Assembly: GCF_023509015.1 (NCBI RefSeq) | Contig: NZ_CP094975.1 | Span: forward strand, 4,395,501 to 4,459,500 | DNA: 64,000 nucleotides | Source: Pseudomonas abieticivorans | GTDB lineage: Bacteria; Pseudomonadota; Gammaproteobacteria; Pseudomonadales; Pseudomonadaceae | Reading direction: 5' to 3' | Part shown: positions 20,413-30,113 of the stretch, piece by piece | How positions within the stretch are numbered: position 1 is the first letter of the stretch | How the letters are laid out: the number at the start of each line of letters is the position of its first letter | Notes under the pieces: model-generated | The model's input: the letters and a program-made list of their open reading frames with translations, nothing else | Databases searched by the model: none | Told to the model about the DNA's origin: nothing | Program-made: the position numbers and the translations under genes

Positions 20413-20477
20413 CCTGCTTCGCGGCGGTCTGGTGATCCCGCCAGTTCTGTTTTTTCGGGGGGGGGGCTGAGGCGATC

Positions 20478-20536
20478 TTTTCGCGGATGAATCCGCTCCT
20501 GTTGTGGTCTGTAGGAGCGGATTTATCCGCGAAAAG
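20478..20536. repeat. Inverted REP pair after deaD
   Basis: Two well-conserved REP arms in opposite orientation (20478-20500 and 20510-20536) with a nine-base spacer. A homopolymer run of G lies just upstream near 20456-20466. Confidence 0.88.
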
Positions 20537-20544
20537 AACAGCGC

Positions 20545-21312
20545 TTACTCAAACCGATAGATGTCCATTCCCAGCGCCCCCAGGGTAAACCCCTGGTGCT
20601 CGATACCGAATGCCCCGCCTGCGCCACGTGCGAAGTACAGCGGCAGCAAATGCTCATCGCTCGGATGGTTACGCACCGCGTGCGGCGCCTGCTCCCGGTA
20701 GCCCAGCAGCGCCGCTGTGTCCTCGGCCGCCAGCTTTTCCACCATCCAGTCGCGAAATTCCCGCGCCCAGGGGGTGATGCGTTCAGGCCCTGCGTGCCAG
20801 TCCAGTTCACGCAGGTTATGGGTAATGCTGCCGGAGCCAATCAGCAAAATGCCCTGTTCGCGCAGGCTGTTCAATGCCTTGCCAACGGCCTCCTGAAGGG
20901 CCGGGCCCTGGCGGCTGGGCAGCGACACTTGCACCACGGGAATATCGGCCAACGGGTACATCAGCGACAGCGGCACCCACACGCCGTGGTCGAACGGGCG
21001 CTGCGGGTCCAGGCGCACCGGCAGGCCGGCATCAGACAGGCGTTGCGCCACCTCGGCCGCCAGTTGCGGTTGGCCGGGCGCGGGGTATTGCACGGCGAAC
21101 AGCGCCGCCGGGAAGCCACCGAAATCGTGCCAGGTTTCCGGCTGTTCGCCACTGGAGACCACCAGGTCGCGGCTTTCCCAGTGCGCCGAGACAATCACGA
21201 TAGCCTTGGGCCGTGGCAGTTCGGCAGCCAGGCGCGCGAGTGCCGGGCCGCTTTCGCCCGGTTGCAGTGCGAGCATGGGTGAACCGTGGGAAATAAACAG
21301 GCTGGGGAACAT
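20545..21312 (-). CDS. ygiD: DODA-type 4,5-DOPA extradiol dioxygenase (LigB family, YgiD-like)
   Basis: This 255-residue protein has the LigB-type class III extradiol dioxygenase features: an N-terminal FISHGSPMLAL, VSAHWESRDL in the metal-binding region, the FDHGVWVPL segment with its His, and a late SGSITHNLREL. E. coli YgiD cleaves L-DOPA at the 4,5 position. The family binds iron or zinc with His residues. AGGA precedes the ATG. It stands alone between a REP pair and tpm. Confidence 0.87.
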   Translation of the reverse strand: MFPSLFISHGSPMLALQPGESGPALARLAAELPRPKAIVIVSAHWESRDLVVSSGEQPETWHDFGGFPAALFAVQYPAPGQPQLAAEVAQRLSDAGLPVRLDPQRPFDHGVWVPLSLMYPLADIPVVQVSLPSRQGPALQEAVGKALNSLREQGILLIGSGSITHNLRELDWHAGPERITPWAREFRDWMVEKLAAEDTAALLGYREQAPHAVRNHPSDEHLLPLYFARGAGGAFGIEHQGFTLGALGMDIYRFE

Positions 21313-21416
21313 GGTCGAGGTCCTGAGCGTTAAGATGGGATTATCATCCGGCAGATCATTGATCTAATTCCAATATAAGTTTTAACCCTTTTTAATCGAT
21401 TTATTAAAGGTGAACC

Positions 21417-22082
21417 ATGCAGCCAGAGTTTTGGTATTCCCGCTGGCAGAACAATCAAATCGGCTTCCACCAGCGCGCGGTCAACCCCTACCTGCAACGG
21501 TTCTGGCCTGGGCTTGAGGTGCCCGTGGGCGCACGGGTGCTGGTGCCGTTGTGTGGCAAGAGCCTGGACCTGGCCTGGCTGGCGGCGCAGGGGTATGGCG
21601 TGCTCGGGGTCGAACTCTCGCAGACCGCCATCGAGGGCTTCTTCGAGGAGCAAGGCCTGACCCCTGTCATTGAGCAGCAGGGGGCCTTCAAGCGTTATCG
21701 CACCCATGGCCTGGAGTTGTGGTGTGGGGATGTCTTCGCACTCAGCCCGGTGGACGTCGCCGATTGCGTTGGGGTGTACGACCGCGCGGCACTGATCGCC
21801 TTACCGCCCGAGATGCGCCAGCGCTACGCCGCCCACTTGGCTGCAATCCTGCCCAGGCACTGCCGTGGGCTGCTGGTGACCCTGGACTACGATCAGGCCG
21901 TGGTCGCGGGGCCACCCTTTGCGGTGGCACAGGATGAGGTGCAGGCCTTGTTGGCTCGGCGCTGGCAACTGGACCTGGCAGACGACCAGGACATCCTGGG
22001 TCAAAGCCCCAAGTTCCAGCAGGCCAGTGCCCAGTGGCTGCGCGAGCGCGCCTACCGGTTATTGCCCTTGGGTACGCTGTAG
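21417..22082 (+). CDS. tpm: Thiopurine S-methyltransferase
   Basis: This 221-residue SAM-dependent methyltransferase has the typical N-terminus [11 protein letters not shown], the [19 protein letters not shown]-binding region and [17 protein letters not shown]. Bacterial TPMT methylates selenium and tellurium oxyanions and thiopurines. Its last 24 bases overlap the convergent DUF2959 gene. Length fits. Confidence 0.94.
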   Translation: MQPEFWYSRWQNNQIGFHQRAVNPYLQRFWPGLEVPVGARVLVPLCGKSLDLAWLAAQGYGVLGVELSQTAIEGFFEEQGLTPVIEQQGAFKRYRTHGLELWCGDVFALSPVDVADCVGVYDRAALIALPPEMRQRYAAHLAAILPRHCRGLLVTLDYDQAVVAGPPFAVAQDEVQALLARRWQLDLADDQDILGQSPKFQQASAQWLRERAYRLLPLGTL

Positions 22083-22706
22083 CTGGCGCACGAAACTGTC
22101 GGTGTCATTGATGGCGCGTTGCATCGTCGTCAGCAGCGGCTGGATATTGCCCTGCAAGGTGCTGTAGCCGTTGTCCAGGTTGCTGATGGTTTGTGCGTTG
22201 AGGTGGTGCTTGAAAAACAGCAGCTGGTCGCGCATGGCTGCCAAGGCGGGGTCTATGTGGCTTTGTGCGTCGCGCATTTTGCCCAGCAGGTCTTGATACT
22301 GCACCTGGGTGGCCTGCAACTCTTGCTGGCTGGCCTGCTTGAGGCCCGGGTCGCTGTAGCGGCCCAGCTCGTCTTGCCATTCGTCAAACAGTGCATCGGC
22401 CACCTGCTCGACCGTGTCGACGCGCGGGCCGACGGCGCGGGCGGCTTTCTCCGTGTCGCGGTAATCCTGTTCCAGTGCCGCGTATTGTTCGGCCGGCGCG
22501 TCTTTGGCCTGCAAGGCGCGGCGGTAGTTGTCCAGGGAGCGGCTGAACTGGAAGCGCGCGCGGATTTGCGCCTGGCGTGCGTCCTCCACACGGTTTTGCA
22601 GGATCTGGCGTTTCGGGATGCCGGCCTGCTCCATGGCGGACAAGTAGGTGTTCTGGCAGCCAGCAAGGGCGAGCAGGGCGGTCAAGGCCAGGAAAAAGGC
22701 GCGCAT
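22059..22706 (-). CDS. DUF2959 family lipoprotein
   Basis: This 215-residue protein has a signal peptide ending in a lipobox (LALAGC, Cys 17), so it is probably a lipoprotein. The mature part is almost entirely helical and rich in Gln, Ala and Glu, with coiled-coil character ([30 protein letters not shown]). This matches DUF2959, whose function is unknown. AAGGA precedes the ATG. Htpx and its terminator lie just upstream. Confidence 0.82.
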   Translation of the reverse strand: MRAFFLALTALLALAGCQNTYLSAMEQAGIPKRQILQNRVEDARQAQIRARFQFSRSLDNYRRALQAKDAPAEQYAALEQDYRDTEKAARAVGPRVDTVEQVADALFDEWQDELGRYSDPGLKQASQQELQATQVQYQDLLGKMRDAQSHIDPALAAMRDQLLFFKHHLNAQTISNLDNGYSTLQGNIQPLLTTMQRAINDTDSFVRQLQRTQGQ

Positions 22707-22744
22707 CCGGTAGGGTCCTTTGCAGAGGTGTTTACTTCAGACAA

Positions 22745-22770
22745 AAGAAAAGGGCGACTTGCGTCGCCCT
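22745..22770 (-). terminator. Intrinsic terminator of htpX
   Basis: The 8-bp stem AGGGCGAC/GTCGCCCT with a four-base loop is followed on the minus strand by TTTTCTTTTGT. It lies 23 bases past the htpX stop. Confidence 0.88.
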
Positions 22771-22792
22771 CCGAAGATTTTAGCGGATGGGA

Positions 22793-23680
22793 TCAACCAC
22801 GGCGGCGCAGGGCCTCGATGCGGTCTTCCAGCGGCGGGTGGCTCATGAACAAGCCCGCCAGGCCGTGCTTGAGGCCGCCATTGATGCCGAAGGCGCTCAG
22901 GGTGTCGGGCATCTGCACCGGGATGCCTTGCTCGGCACGCAGGCGTTGCAGGGCGCCGATCATCGCCGCAGTACCGGCCAGCTGGGCACCGGCCTCGTCG
23001 GCGCGGAACTCACGCTTGCGCGAAAACCACATCACGATGGTGCTGGCCAGCACGCCCAGTACCAGTTCGGCGACGATGGTCGCGATGTAATACGCCATGC
23101 CCTGGCCTTCTTCGTTCTTGAAGATGACCTTGTCGACGAAGTTGCCGATGATGCGGGCAAAAAACATCACGAAGGTGTTCACCACGCCCTGCACAAGCGC
23201 CATGGTCACCATGTCGCCGTTGGCCACGTGGCCGATCTCGTGGGCCAGCACGGCGCGCACCTCGTCGGGCGAGAAGCGTTCCAGCAGGCCCTGGCTCACG
23301 GCGACCAGCGCGTCGTTCTTGTTCCAGCCGGTGGCAAAGGCGTTGGCTTCGTAGGCCGGGAAGATACCGACCTCGGGCATCTTGATGCCGGCTTCGCGGG
23401 ACAGCTCTTCAACGGTCTGCATCAGCCATTGTTCGTGGCGGGTGCGGGGTTGGGTGATGATCTGGGTGCTGGTGCTCATCTTCGCCATCCATTTGGAGAT
23501 GAACAGCGAAAACAGCGAGCCTGCGAAACCAAAGACAGCGCAGAAAATCAGCAGCTGATTGAGGTTCAGATCAACCCCGTTGGCCGCCATGACCCCATTG
23601 AAGCCGAAAAGGCTCAAGGTGATGCTGGCAATCAGCACGACCGCAAGGTTAGTGGCCAAGAACAGCAAAATGCGCATCAT
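22793..23680 (-). CDS. htpX: Membrane zinc metalloprotease HtpX
   Basis: This 295-residue M48B protease has two N-terminal helices, the zinc motif HEIGH in [14 protein letters not shown] (about residue 140), and two more helices after it. The glutamate zinc ligand follows in FRADEAG. HtpX degrades misfolded inner-membrane proteins and is often under CpxR or heat-shock control. AGGAG precedes the ATG. Single gene with its own terminator. Confidence 0.95.
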   Translation of the reverse strand: MMRILLFLATNLAVVLIASITLSLFGFNGVMAANGVDLNLNQLLIFCAVFGFAGSLFSLFISKWMAKMSTSTQIITQPRTRHEQWLMQTVEELSREAGIKMPEVGIFPAYEANAFATGWNKNDALVAVSQGLLERFSPDEVRAVLAHEIGHVANGDMVTMALVQGVVNTFVMFFARIIGNFVDKVIFKNEEGQGMAYYIATIVAELVLGVLASTIVMWFSRKREFRADEAGAQLAGTAAMIGALQRLRAEQGIPVQMPDTLSAFGINGGLKHGLAGLFMSHPPLEDRIEALRRRG

Positions 23681-23867
23681 GGTTGTAGCGTTCTCCTGGT
23701 GGAAATTAGTCTAGCGATGACGGGTATATAAGGTGCGGCCTGAAGCGATTCAACAACGGGACTATTTCAAACTGTGTCCATCATTGAATTCTAGCCACAG
23801 GTGCACCCCAGGCGCGTCGAGGCGTCAGGCGGTAGGCTCAGGAGAAGTGTTACCAGATAAATAGCTG

Positions 23868-23891
23868 ACGCTCGCCCAAGTGGGCGAGCGT
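23868..23891. terminator. Strong hairpin downstream of the aminotransferase
   Basis: An 11-bp stem (ACGCTCGCCCA/TGGGCGAGCGT) with a two-base loop lies 14 bases past the aminotransferase stop. It lacks a good U-tract, so it may act as a bidirectional or stabilising hairpin. Confidence 0.55.
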
Positions 23892-23904
23892 GCGGGGAGG
23901 GGTG

Positions 23905-25116
23905 TTACTGGCGGTAGGATTTGAGGAAGCTGCCGATACGACCGATCGCCTGTTCCAAGTCATCGACCCGTGGCAGGGTGACCACGCGGAAGTGATCCGG
24001 GTGTGGCCAGTTGAAGGCCGTGCCCTGTACCACCAGCAGTTTTTCCGAGAGCAGCAGGTCGAGCACGAACTTCTCGTCGTTGAGGATCGGGCAGACTTTT
24101 GGGTCGATCCGCGGGAAGGCGTACAGCGCCCCCATGGGCTTGACGCAGCTCACGCCCGGGATGTCGTTGAGCAATTCCCAGGTGCGGTTGCGCTGCTCCA
24201 GCAGGCGGCCCTGCGGCAATACCAGGTCGTTGATGCTCTGGTAGCCGCCCAGTGCGGTCTGGATGGCGTGCTGGCTCGGCACGTTGGCGCACAGGCGCAT
24301 GTTGGCCAGGATGTCGATGCCTTCGATGTAGCTGGCGGCGTTGTGCTTGGGGCCGGAAATGGCAATCCAGCCGGAACGGAAACCCGCCACGCGGTAGGAT
24401 TTGGACAGACCGTTGAAGGTCAGGCACAGCAGGTCTGGCGCCAGGGAGGCGGTGCAGATATGCACGGCATCGTCGTAGAGGATCTTGTCGTAGATCTCGT
24501 CGGAGAACACCACCAGGTTGTGCTGGCGAGCGATTTCCAACATGCCCAGCAGGACTTCCTTGGAGTACACCGCGCCGGTTGGGTTGTTGGGGTTGATGAT
24601 CACCATGGCCTTGGTGTTCGGGGTGATCTTGGCCTTGATATCATCCAGGTCTGGCCACCAGTTGGCCTGTTCGTCGCACAGGTAATGCACGGCGTTGCCG
24701 CCGGCCAGGCTTACCGAGGCCGTCCACAGCGGGTAGTCGGGGGCTGGGATCAGCACTTCGTCGCCGTTGTTGAGCAGGGCCTGCAGCGACATCACGATCA
24801 GTTCGGACACGCCGTTGCCGAGGTAGATGTCTTCGATGCCAACGCCTTCTACCTGCTTTTGCTGGTAGTACTGCATCACCGCCTTGCGCGCGCTGAACAG
24901 GCCCTTGGAGTCGCTGTAGCCTTGGGAAACCGGCAGGTTGCGGATCACGTCCTGGAGGATTTCGTCCGGCGCTTCGAAACCAAAGGGCGCCGGGTTGCCG
25001 ATGTTCAGCTTGAGGATGCGGTGGCCTTCCTCTTCCAGGCGCTTGGCGTGCTTGAGCACTGGGCCGCGAATGTCATAGCAGACGTTGGCGAGCTTGTTCG
25101 ATTTGCTGACCTGCAT
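23905..25116 (-). CDS. alaA: PLP-dependent aminotransferase, AlaA-like
   Basis: This 403-residue class I/II aminotransferase starts at MQVSKSNKLAN (ATG 25116). The PLP lysine lies in TFNGLSKSYRVAGFR, with IINPNNPTGAVYS and SDEIYDKILYDD upstream. The N-terminal NIRGPVLK-like segment (YDIRGPVLKHAKRLEEEG) and the length match the E. coli AlaA/YfbQ group, which makes alanine from pyruvate and glutamate. It is divergent from msrB across about 165 bases. Confidence 0.88.
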   Translation of the reverse strand: MQVSKSNKLANVCYDIRGPVLKHAKRLEEEGHRILKLNIGNPAPFGFEAPDEILQDVIRNLPVSQGYSDSKGLFSARKAVMQYYQQKQVEGVGIEDIYLGNGVSELIVMSLQALLNNGDEVLIPAPDYPLWTASVSLAGGNAVHYLCDEQANWWPDLDDIKAKITPNTKAMVIINPNNPTGAVYSKEVLLGMLEIARQHNLVVFSDEIYDKILYDDAVHICTASLAPDLLCLTFNGLSKSYRVAGFRSGWIAISGPKHNAASYIEGIDILANMRLCANVPSQHAIQTALGGYQSINDLVLPQGRLLEQRNRTWELLNDIPGVSCVKPMGALYAFPRIDPKVCPILNDEKFVLDLLLSEKLLVVQGTAFNWPHPDHFRVVTLPRVDDLEQAIGRIGSFLKSYRQ

Positions 25117-25280
25117 GATTTGATCCCAAGAAGAAAAGATCGCTGCGCGTGGCGCGGTGAAATTGAATTTGAATGCGCGGTGCGCGGGTGACAGACTGAA
25201 GTACAAGTTGGCGCATCATACGTGCCGCCTGATCCCTGGAAAAGGTACAGATCAGGTTTTTCATTTGCCGAGGACAGCCG

Positions 25281-25676
25281 ATGACCCAGTTCAGCAAAAC
25301 CGATGAAGAATGGCGCGCCATGCTCGACCCCGAGCAGTATAACGTGTGCCGCCTTAAAGCCACCGAGCGGCCCTTTACCGGCAAGTACAACAGCACCAAG
25401 ACCAAGGGGGTCTACCACTGCGTGTGCTGCAACGAGCCGTTGTTCAGTTCCGAAACCAAGTTTGATTCCGGCTGCGGCTGGCCCAGTTTCTACGCGCCGA
25501 TCGGTGAAAGCGCGATGGTCGAGATCCGCGATACCACCCATGGCATGATCCGCACCGAGGTGGTCTGCGCCACCTGCGACGCGCACCTGGGCCACGTGTT
25601 TCCGGACGGCCCGCCGCCAACCGGGCTGCGTTATTGCATCAACTCGGTGTGCCTGGACCTGGTGCCGTCCGAATAA
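25281..25676 (+). CDS. msrB: Peptide-methionine (R)-S-oxide reductase MsrB
   Basis: This 131-residue protein has two zinc-binding pairs (CVCC and CATC) and the catalytic Cys in RYCINSVCL. The conserved GCGWPSF and HLGHVFPDG motifs are present. MsrB repairs methionine-R-sulfoxide in proteins using thioredoxin. GAGGA precedes the ATG. It is followed by a REP pair and the gpx-ospR pair, giving a methionine and peroxide repair neighbourhood. Confidence 0.96.
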   Translation: MTQFSKTDEEWRAMLDPEQYNVCRLKATERPFTGKYNSTKTKGVYHCVCCNEPLFSSETKFDSGCGWPSFYAPIGESAMVEIRDTTHGMIRTEVVCATCDAHLGHVFPDGPPPTGLRYCINSVCLDLVPSE

Positions 25677-25690
25677 ACCCTGTGCGAACG

Positions 25691-25770
25691 GTAGGGGCAT
25701 CCGCGAAAAGGACGCTGCGCGGTGTCAGGTAAGCGGCGTTGGCTGCTTCGCGGATAAATCCGCTCCTACC
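25691..25770. repeat. Inverted REP pair between msrB and gpx
   Basis: A degenerate arm at 25691-25710 and a well-conserved inverse arm at 25746-25770. Confidence 0.78.
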
Positions 25771-25799
25771 GGGGGATGCAGCGATTATATGGATTGTGT

Positions 25800-25812
25800 G
25801 CAATTCAATTGC
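25800..25812. promoter_or_regulatory. Candidate OspR/OhrR-type operator
   Basis: GCAATTCAATTGC is a perfect palindrome about one central base and lies 45 bases before the gpx start. It resembles the OhrR-family box (TACAATT-N-AATTGTA). The OspR gene is immediately downstream of gpx, so autoregulation of the pair is likely. Confidence 0.6.
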
Positions 25813-25856
25813 GCGCTATGTTGGTGACTCATTTCATAAAAAGAGCGCCACTGACC

Positions 25857-26342
25857 ATGAGCGACACCTTGCTGAGCATCCCGTGCACCACCATCACCGG
25901 CGAGCAGAAAACCCTCGGTGACTTCGCCGGCAAGGCCATTTTGGTGGTCAATACCGCCAGCAAGTGCGGCTTTACCCCGCAATACAAAGGGCTGGAGCAG
26001 CTGTGGCAGGACTATAAGGACCAAGGCCTGGTGGTATTGGGGTTCCCGTGCAATCAGTTCGGCAAACAGGAACCGGGTGACGAAAGCGCGATCTCGCAGT
26101 TTTGTGAACTGAACTTTGGTGTCAGCTTCCCGCTGTTCAAAAAGATCGATGTGAACGGCACCGACGCCCACCCGCTGTTTGTCCAGCTCAAGCAGCGCGC
26201 CCCGGGCCTGTTGGGGTCCAAGGGGATCAAGTGGAACTTCACCAAGTTCTTGATCGGCAAGGACGGCTTGCTGGTCAAGCGCTTCGGCCCCACCACCAAG
26301 CCTCAGGACCTGAACGCCGAGATCGAAGCCCTGCTCAAATGA
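25857..26342 (+). CDS. Glutathione/thiol peroxidase, Gpx family
   Basis: This 161-residue peroxidase starts at ATG 25857 (MSDTLLSIP). The catalytic Cys is residue 37 in NTASKCGFTPQY, with FPCNQFGKQEPG and WNFTKFLIG supplying the conserved Gln and Trp-Asn. Bacterial members often use thioredoxin to reduce hydroperoxides. Its stop overlaps the ospR ATG (ATGA), so regulator and enzyme are co-translated. The palindrome upstream suggests control by OspR. Confidence 0.94.
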   Translation: MSDTLLSIPCTTITGEQKTLGDFAGKAILVVNTASKCGFTPQYKGLEQLWQDYKDQGLVVLGFPCNQFGKQEPGDESAISQFCELNFGVSFPLFKKIDVNGTDAHPLFVQLKQRAPGLLGSKGIKWNFTKFLIGKDGLLVKRFGPTTKPQDLNAEIEALLK

Positions 26343-26776
26343 CCGACCTGCGCCTGGACAATCAATTGTGCTTCAAGCTCTACGCAGCCTCGCGCGCGGT
26401 CACCCGTGGCTACAAGCCGATGCTCGATGCATTGGGCCTGACGTACCCTCAGTACCTGGTGATGCTGGTGCTGTGGGAATGGCGCGATGAGCCGCTCCAG
26501 CAGCCCACGGTCAAGGCCCTGGGCCAGCGCCTGAGCCTGGATTCCGGGACCTTGACGCCGTTGCTCAAGCGCTTGCAGCAGTTGGCGCTGGTGGAGCGTG
26601 CGCGTGCTGTGGCAGACGAGCGCGAGGTGCACGTGAGCGTGACCGCTAAAGGCCTGGCTTTGCGCGCGCAGGTCGCGCCGTTGCGCGAACGCCTGATCTG
26701 CGATAGCGGGGTAGACCTTGACCGGGCCCAGGCCTTGGCGCAGGGGTTGGACGCACTGTTGCGTCAGTTCAACTGA
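26339..26776 (+). CDS. ospR: Redox-sensing MarR-family regulator OspR
   Basis: This 145-residue winged-helix repressor belongs to the OhrR/OspR branch: the sensing Cys at residue 11 lies in LCFKLYAASR, and a second Cys is at 121. The 110-residue spacing equals that of Cys24 and Cys134 reported for P. aeruginosa OspR. Oxidation of the N-terminal Cys releases DNA. In PAO1 OspR controls the adjacent peroxidase gene and affects pigment and virulence. Its 3' end overlaps convergent sagS by eight bases. Confidence 0.9.
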   Translation: MTDLRLDNQLCFKLYAASRAVTRGYKPMLDALGLTYPQYLVMLVLWEWRDEPLQQPTVKALGQRLSLDSGTLTPLLKRLQQLALVERARAVADEREVHVSVTAKGLALRAQVAPLRERLICDSGVDLDRAQALAQGLDALLRQFN

Positions 26777-29135
26777 GCGCGGGGCCCAGCGGCACCCAGT
26801 GGTCGAGCAGGGTGATCAGCTCTTCGCGGCGGAAGGGTTTGGCCAGGTAGTCACTCATGCCGGCGGCGCGGCAGCGTTCGCGTTCCTCGGGCATGGCGTT
26901 GGCAGTCAGGGCGACGATTGGCAGGTTGTGCCAGCGACCGCTCTGGCGGATTCGCCGGCTGGCCTCGTAGCCGTTCATGACCGGCATGTTGCAGTCCATC
27001 AGCACCAGGTCGAAGCTCTTCTCTTCAAGCTCAGCCAAGGCTTCGCCGCCGTGGGCCGCGACGATCACCTCGCAGCCCAGCTTGCTCAGCATGCCCTTGG
27101 CCACCAGTTGGTTGACCGGGTTGTCTTCCACCAGCAGGATCCTCGCGCGGCACTCCAGCGAGTGCTCGGCGCGCAGGGCGTCCAGTGGCGAGGGCTCGTC
27201 GCCCATCAGCGTGCGGCGCAAGCTCTGGTACAGCGCGTTGCGTGCCAGCGGACGCGCTTGTTGCTGTAGCGGGCTCAAGGCGGTGGCCTGTTCGGTGGGC
27301 AAGAAGTTGCCATAGGCAGTCACCAGCAGGATCGGCGCGCTGATGGTGGGGCGCAGGCCGAACAGGCAATCCAGGCAGTCGGTGATCAACAGGTCCGGGG
27401 CCAGGCCCTGCAAGTCATCGTTGAGATCATAGCGCCGATAACTCAGGCCCCAACCCGGCAGCAGGCTCTGGAGCAGTTCGCTCAGGCCACTGGTTGCCGA
27501 ACTGACCGCGATCACCTGGCCGTTGAGCGGCGCAGGCGCGATGGCCGGCGTATGGATCAATAATGGCAGGTCGGCGCAGAACTGGCTGCCAAACCCGCTT
27601 TCCGAGCTGATGCTCAGGCGGCCCTCCATGGCTTCGCACAGGTTATTGGTCAGTGCCAGGCCCAGCCCGGTGCCGCCAAACTGCCGGGTGATGCCGGCGC
27701 CAGCCTGGGTGAAGGGTTGGAATATCTTGACCTGGGCTTCCTGGGGGATGCCGATGCCGGTGTCGCACACCTCGACGCGAACGCCGCCAGGGTAGTGGCT
27801 CAGGCGCACGTCCACGCGGCCGAAGCGGGTGAACTTCAAGGCGTTGGACAGCAGGTTGCTGACGATCTGCCGCACCCGGGTCGGGTCGCCCAACACCATC
27901 GAGGGGAATTGCGGGTCGATCAGGCACGTCAGTTCGACGCTGGGCGCAGCGTTCTGCGACAGCAGGTTGGCAGTGTCTTCCACCAGCGCGCCGAGGTCGA
28001 AGGGGATGCGTTCGAGTTCCAGTTGGCCGGCGTCGAACTTGGACAGGTCGAGGATGTCGTTGAGCAACTCCACCAAGACCTTACCCGAGTCGTGGGCGAT
28101 CGACAGTTGCTGGCGCTGCTCGGCGGTCAGCGTGCTGTCCAGTGACAACGCGATCATGCCCAGCAAGCCATTGAGTGGGGTGCGGATTTCGTGGCTCATG
28201 TTGGCCAGGAACGCGGCGCGGGCCTGGGCCATGTCCAGGGCGGTGCGGCGGGCGCTTTCCAGTTCCTCGTTGGACAGGCTCAGGCGAATGTTGCTGGCCT
28301 TGAGCTCGGTGGTGCGCGCCGAGACGATGTTCTCCAGCTCGTTGAGGTAGTCGGTGAGGCGGTTTTCGGCGGCACGGCGCTGCTGGATCTCGGTGGCCAT
28401 GCTGACGAACTGCTGGTTGGCGACCTTCACCAGCACGCCGATCTCGTCCTTCTCATGGCCGGGTGGGAACGCCAGTTTGCTCGGTTTTGGGCCGTGTGGG
28501 TCGCTGCTGCTCAGGGCGCTGATGACCTTGATCAGCGGCTTGGTCAGCATCGTGTAGAACAGCGCCAACAGGATGCCAGTCAGGATCAGGCTGCGCAGGA
28601 AGCCGCTGAGCAGGGTGATCTCGGCTCGGCGCAAAAAGCGCTGGCCAAATGCGAAAGTGTCGACCTCGATGATCAGGGTGCCGAGGCGCTCGTTGGGCAT
28701 GTGGCTGAGAAACAGCGGGTCTTGGAACTCGCGGTGTTCGCCAAACAGGCAGTCGCTGATAAATCGATAAGGGCTTTCGTTACGCGGCCGGCTGACGTTG
28801 GCCAGTACCGTGTTGGTGTTGTCCATCAGCCGAGCGCCAGTGATGGAGCTTGAGTGCAGCAGGCCGCGGGTGAGTTCCTTGGCCAGCTCGCTGTCGATGT
28901 TGTAGGCGATGCGCGAGGCCGGATTGTGGCTGATGTCCAGCAGCGAAAGCATCTCGCGGTTGATCGCCTCGTCGACACTGGCATAATCGATGCCGATCTG
29001 CACCAGGCTGAGCAGGAAGCCCAGGATAAAACCGACCAATACCGTCAGTCGTGCTTGCTTGTATGACAGGCGATTGGTGAATTTTATATCCATGGGTACT
29101 GAGCCAATTTCTCGTTCCGTGCGCTGGGCAAGCAT
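26769..29135 (-). CDS. sagS: Hybrid sensor kinase SagS-like
   Basis: This 788-residue protein (GGAG ten bases before ATG 29135; internal ATG at 29093 gives 774) has a first helix near residues 30-52, a periplasmic sensor of about 130 residues, a second helix near 190-212 and a HAMP-like linker. Then come a HisKA domain with phosphorylated His in MSHEIRTPLNG, an HATPase (GTGLGLALTNNL), and a C-terminal receiver with LLVEDNPVNQ and VLMDCNMPVMNG. Length, layout and position beside ospR match P. aeruginosa SagS, which signals through HptB and BfiSR and steers attachment and biofilm tolerance. Confidence 0.87.
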   Translation of the reverse strand: MLAQRTEREIGSVPMDIKFTNRLSYKQARLTVLVGFILGFLLSLVQIGIDYASVDEAINREMLSLLDISHNPASRIAYNIDSELAKELTRGLLHSSSITGARLMDNTNTVLANVSRPRNESPYRFISDCLFGEHREFQDPLFLSHMPNERLGTLIIEVDTFAFGQRFLRRAEITLLSGFLRSLILTGILLALFYTMLTKPLIKVISALSSSDPHGPKPSKLAFPPGHEKDEIGVLVKVANQQFVSMATEIQQRRAAENRLTDYLNELENIVSARTTELKASNIRLSLSNEELESARRTALDMAQARAAFLANMSHEIRTPLNGLLGMIALSLDSTLTAEQRQQLSIAHDSGKVLVELLNDILDLSKFDAGQLELERIPFDLGALVEDTANLLSQNAAPSVELTCLIDPQFPSMVLGDPTRVRQIVSNLLSNALKFTRFGRVDVRLSHYPGGVRVEVCDTGIGIPQEAQVKIFQPFTQAGAGITRQFGGTGLGLALTNNLCEAMEGRLSISSESGFGSQFCADLPLLIHTPAIAPAPLNGQVIAVSSATSGLSELLQSLLPGWGLSYRRYDLNDDLQGLAPDLLITDCLDCLFGLRPTISAPILLVTAYGNFLPTEQATALSPLQQQARPLARNALYQSLRRTLMGDEPSPLDALRAEHSLECRARILLVEDNPVNQLVAKGMLSKLGCEVIVAAHGGEALAELEEKSFDLVLMDCNMPVMNGYEASRRIRQSGRWHNLPIVALTANAMPEERERCRAAGMSDYLAKPFRREELITLLDHWVPLGPALS

Positions 29136-29222
29136 AGCCGAACAACTCCGTGTTTCGGCAAGCCCGTCATTTTATCTTTATTTAGCCGCGCGTGCTGTTT
29201 GCGTTGCCGTCGAGGAGCCGTC

Positions 29223-30113
29223 ATGGATGCCCGTTTGAACGCCTTTCTGGAGCGTGCCGAGTCAGTGCTGGCACGCCTGGAGCCCTTGTTGCCAGCGGTG
29301 CGTGCGCCGGTAGACTGGAATACCTGCGTGGCCGCGCGCTGGCAGCGCGAAGGCCGCAGCGGTTATTTGCAGGCACTTTCCGTTAGCCTGGAAACCCGTT
29401 TGAGCGACTTGATCGGCGTTGATCGGCAGTGCGAACAGTTAGGCCGCAACACACGCCAGTTCCTCGATGGCATGCCGGCCAACCATGCCTTGCTGTGGGG
29501 CTCGCGAGGCACCGGCAAGTCTTCGCTGGTGCGCGCACTGTTGGCCGAGCATTGTGGTGAGGGCCTGCGATTGATCGAAATCGAACGCGACCACCTGGCC
29601 GACCTGCCGCGCATCGTCGAGCAACTGGTCAAGCTGCCGCAGCGCTTCGTGTTGTTCTGCGATGACTTGAGTTTCGAGGCAGGGGAGGGTGACTACCGCA
29701 TCTTGAAAAGCGTGCTGGACGGCTCCCTCGAACAGTCGCCCGACAACGTGCTGCTGTACGCCACGTCCAACCGCCGCCACCTGGTGCCGGAAAAACTCAG
29801 CGACAATGACCATTGGCAAACGGTGGATGGCGAGGTGCACCCCAGCGAGGCGGTGGAAGACAAAATCGCCCTGTCTGACCGTTTCGGCCTGTGGTTGTCG
29901 TTTTACCCCTTTACCCAAGAGCACTACCTGAACGTGGTCGAGCACTGGATCGGTGCGCTGGCAGCACCTTCCGGGCTTGCCTGGCAACGTACCGAAGAGC
30001 TGGATATTCTTGCCGCGCGTTGGGCCACCGGGCGCGGCAACCGCAATGGCCGATGTGCCTACCAATTCGCCCGTTACTGGGTGGGTCTGCAATTACTGGA
30101 GCAAGGTAAATGA
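29223..30113 (+). CDS. DUF815 AAA-type ATPase
   Basis: This 296-residue protein starts at MDARLNAF (ATG 29223, GAGGAG upstream). It has Walker A GSRGTGKSSLV near residue 100 and Walker B FVLFCDDLSFE near residue 148. The TSNRRHL sensor and a C-terminal lid region follow. It fits DUF815, a widespread family without a defined role. It overlaps the next gene by four bases (ATGA), so the two are coupled. Confidence 0.85.
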   Translation: MDARLNAFLERAESVLARLEPLLPAVRAPVDWNTCVAARWQREGRSGYLQALSVSLETRLSDLIGVDRQCEQLGRNTRQFLDGMPANHALLWGSRGTGKSSLVRALLAEHCGEGLRLIEIERDHLADLPRIVEQLVKLPQRFVLFCDDLSFEAGEGDYRILKSVLDGSLEQSPDNVLLYATSNRRHLVPEKLSDNDHWQTVDGEVHPSEAVEDKIALSDRFGLWLSFYPFTQEHYLNVVEHWIGALAAPSGLAWQRTEELDILAARWATGRGNRNGRCAYQFARYWVGLQLLEQGK

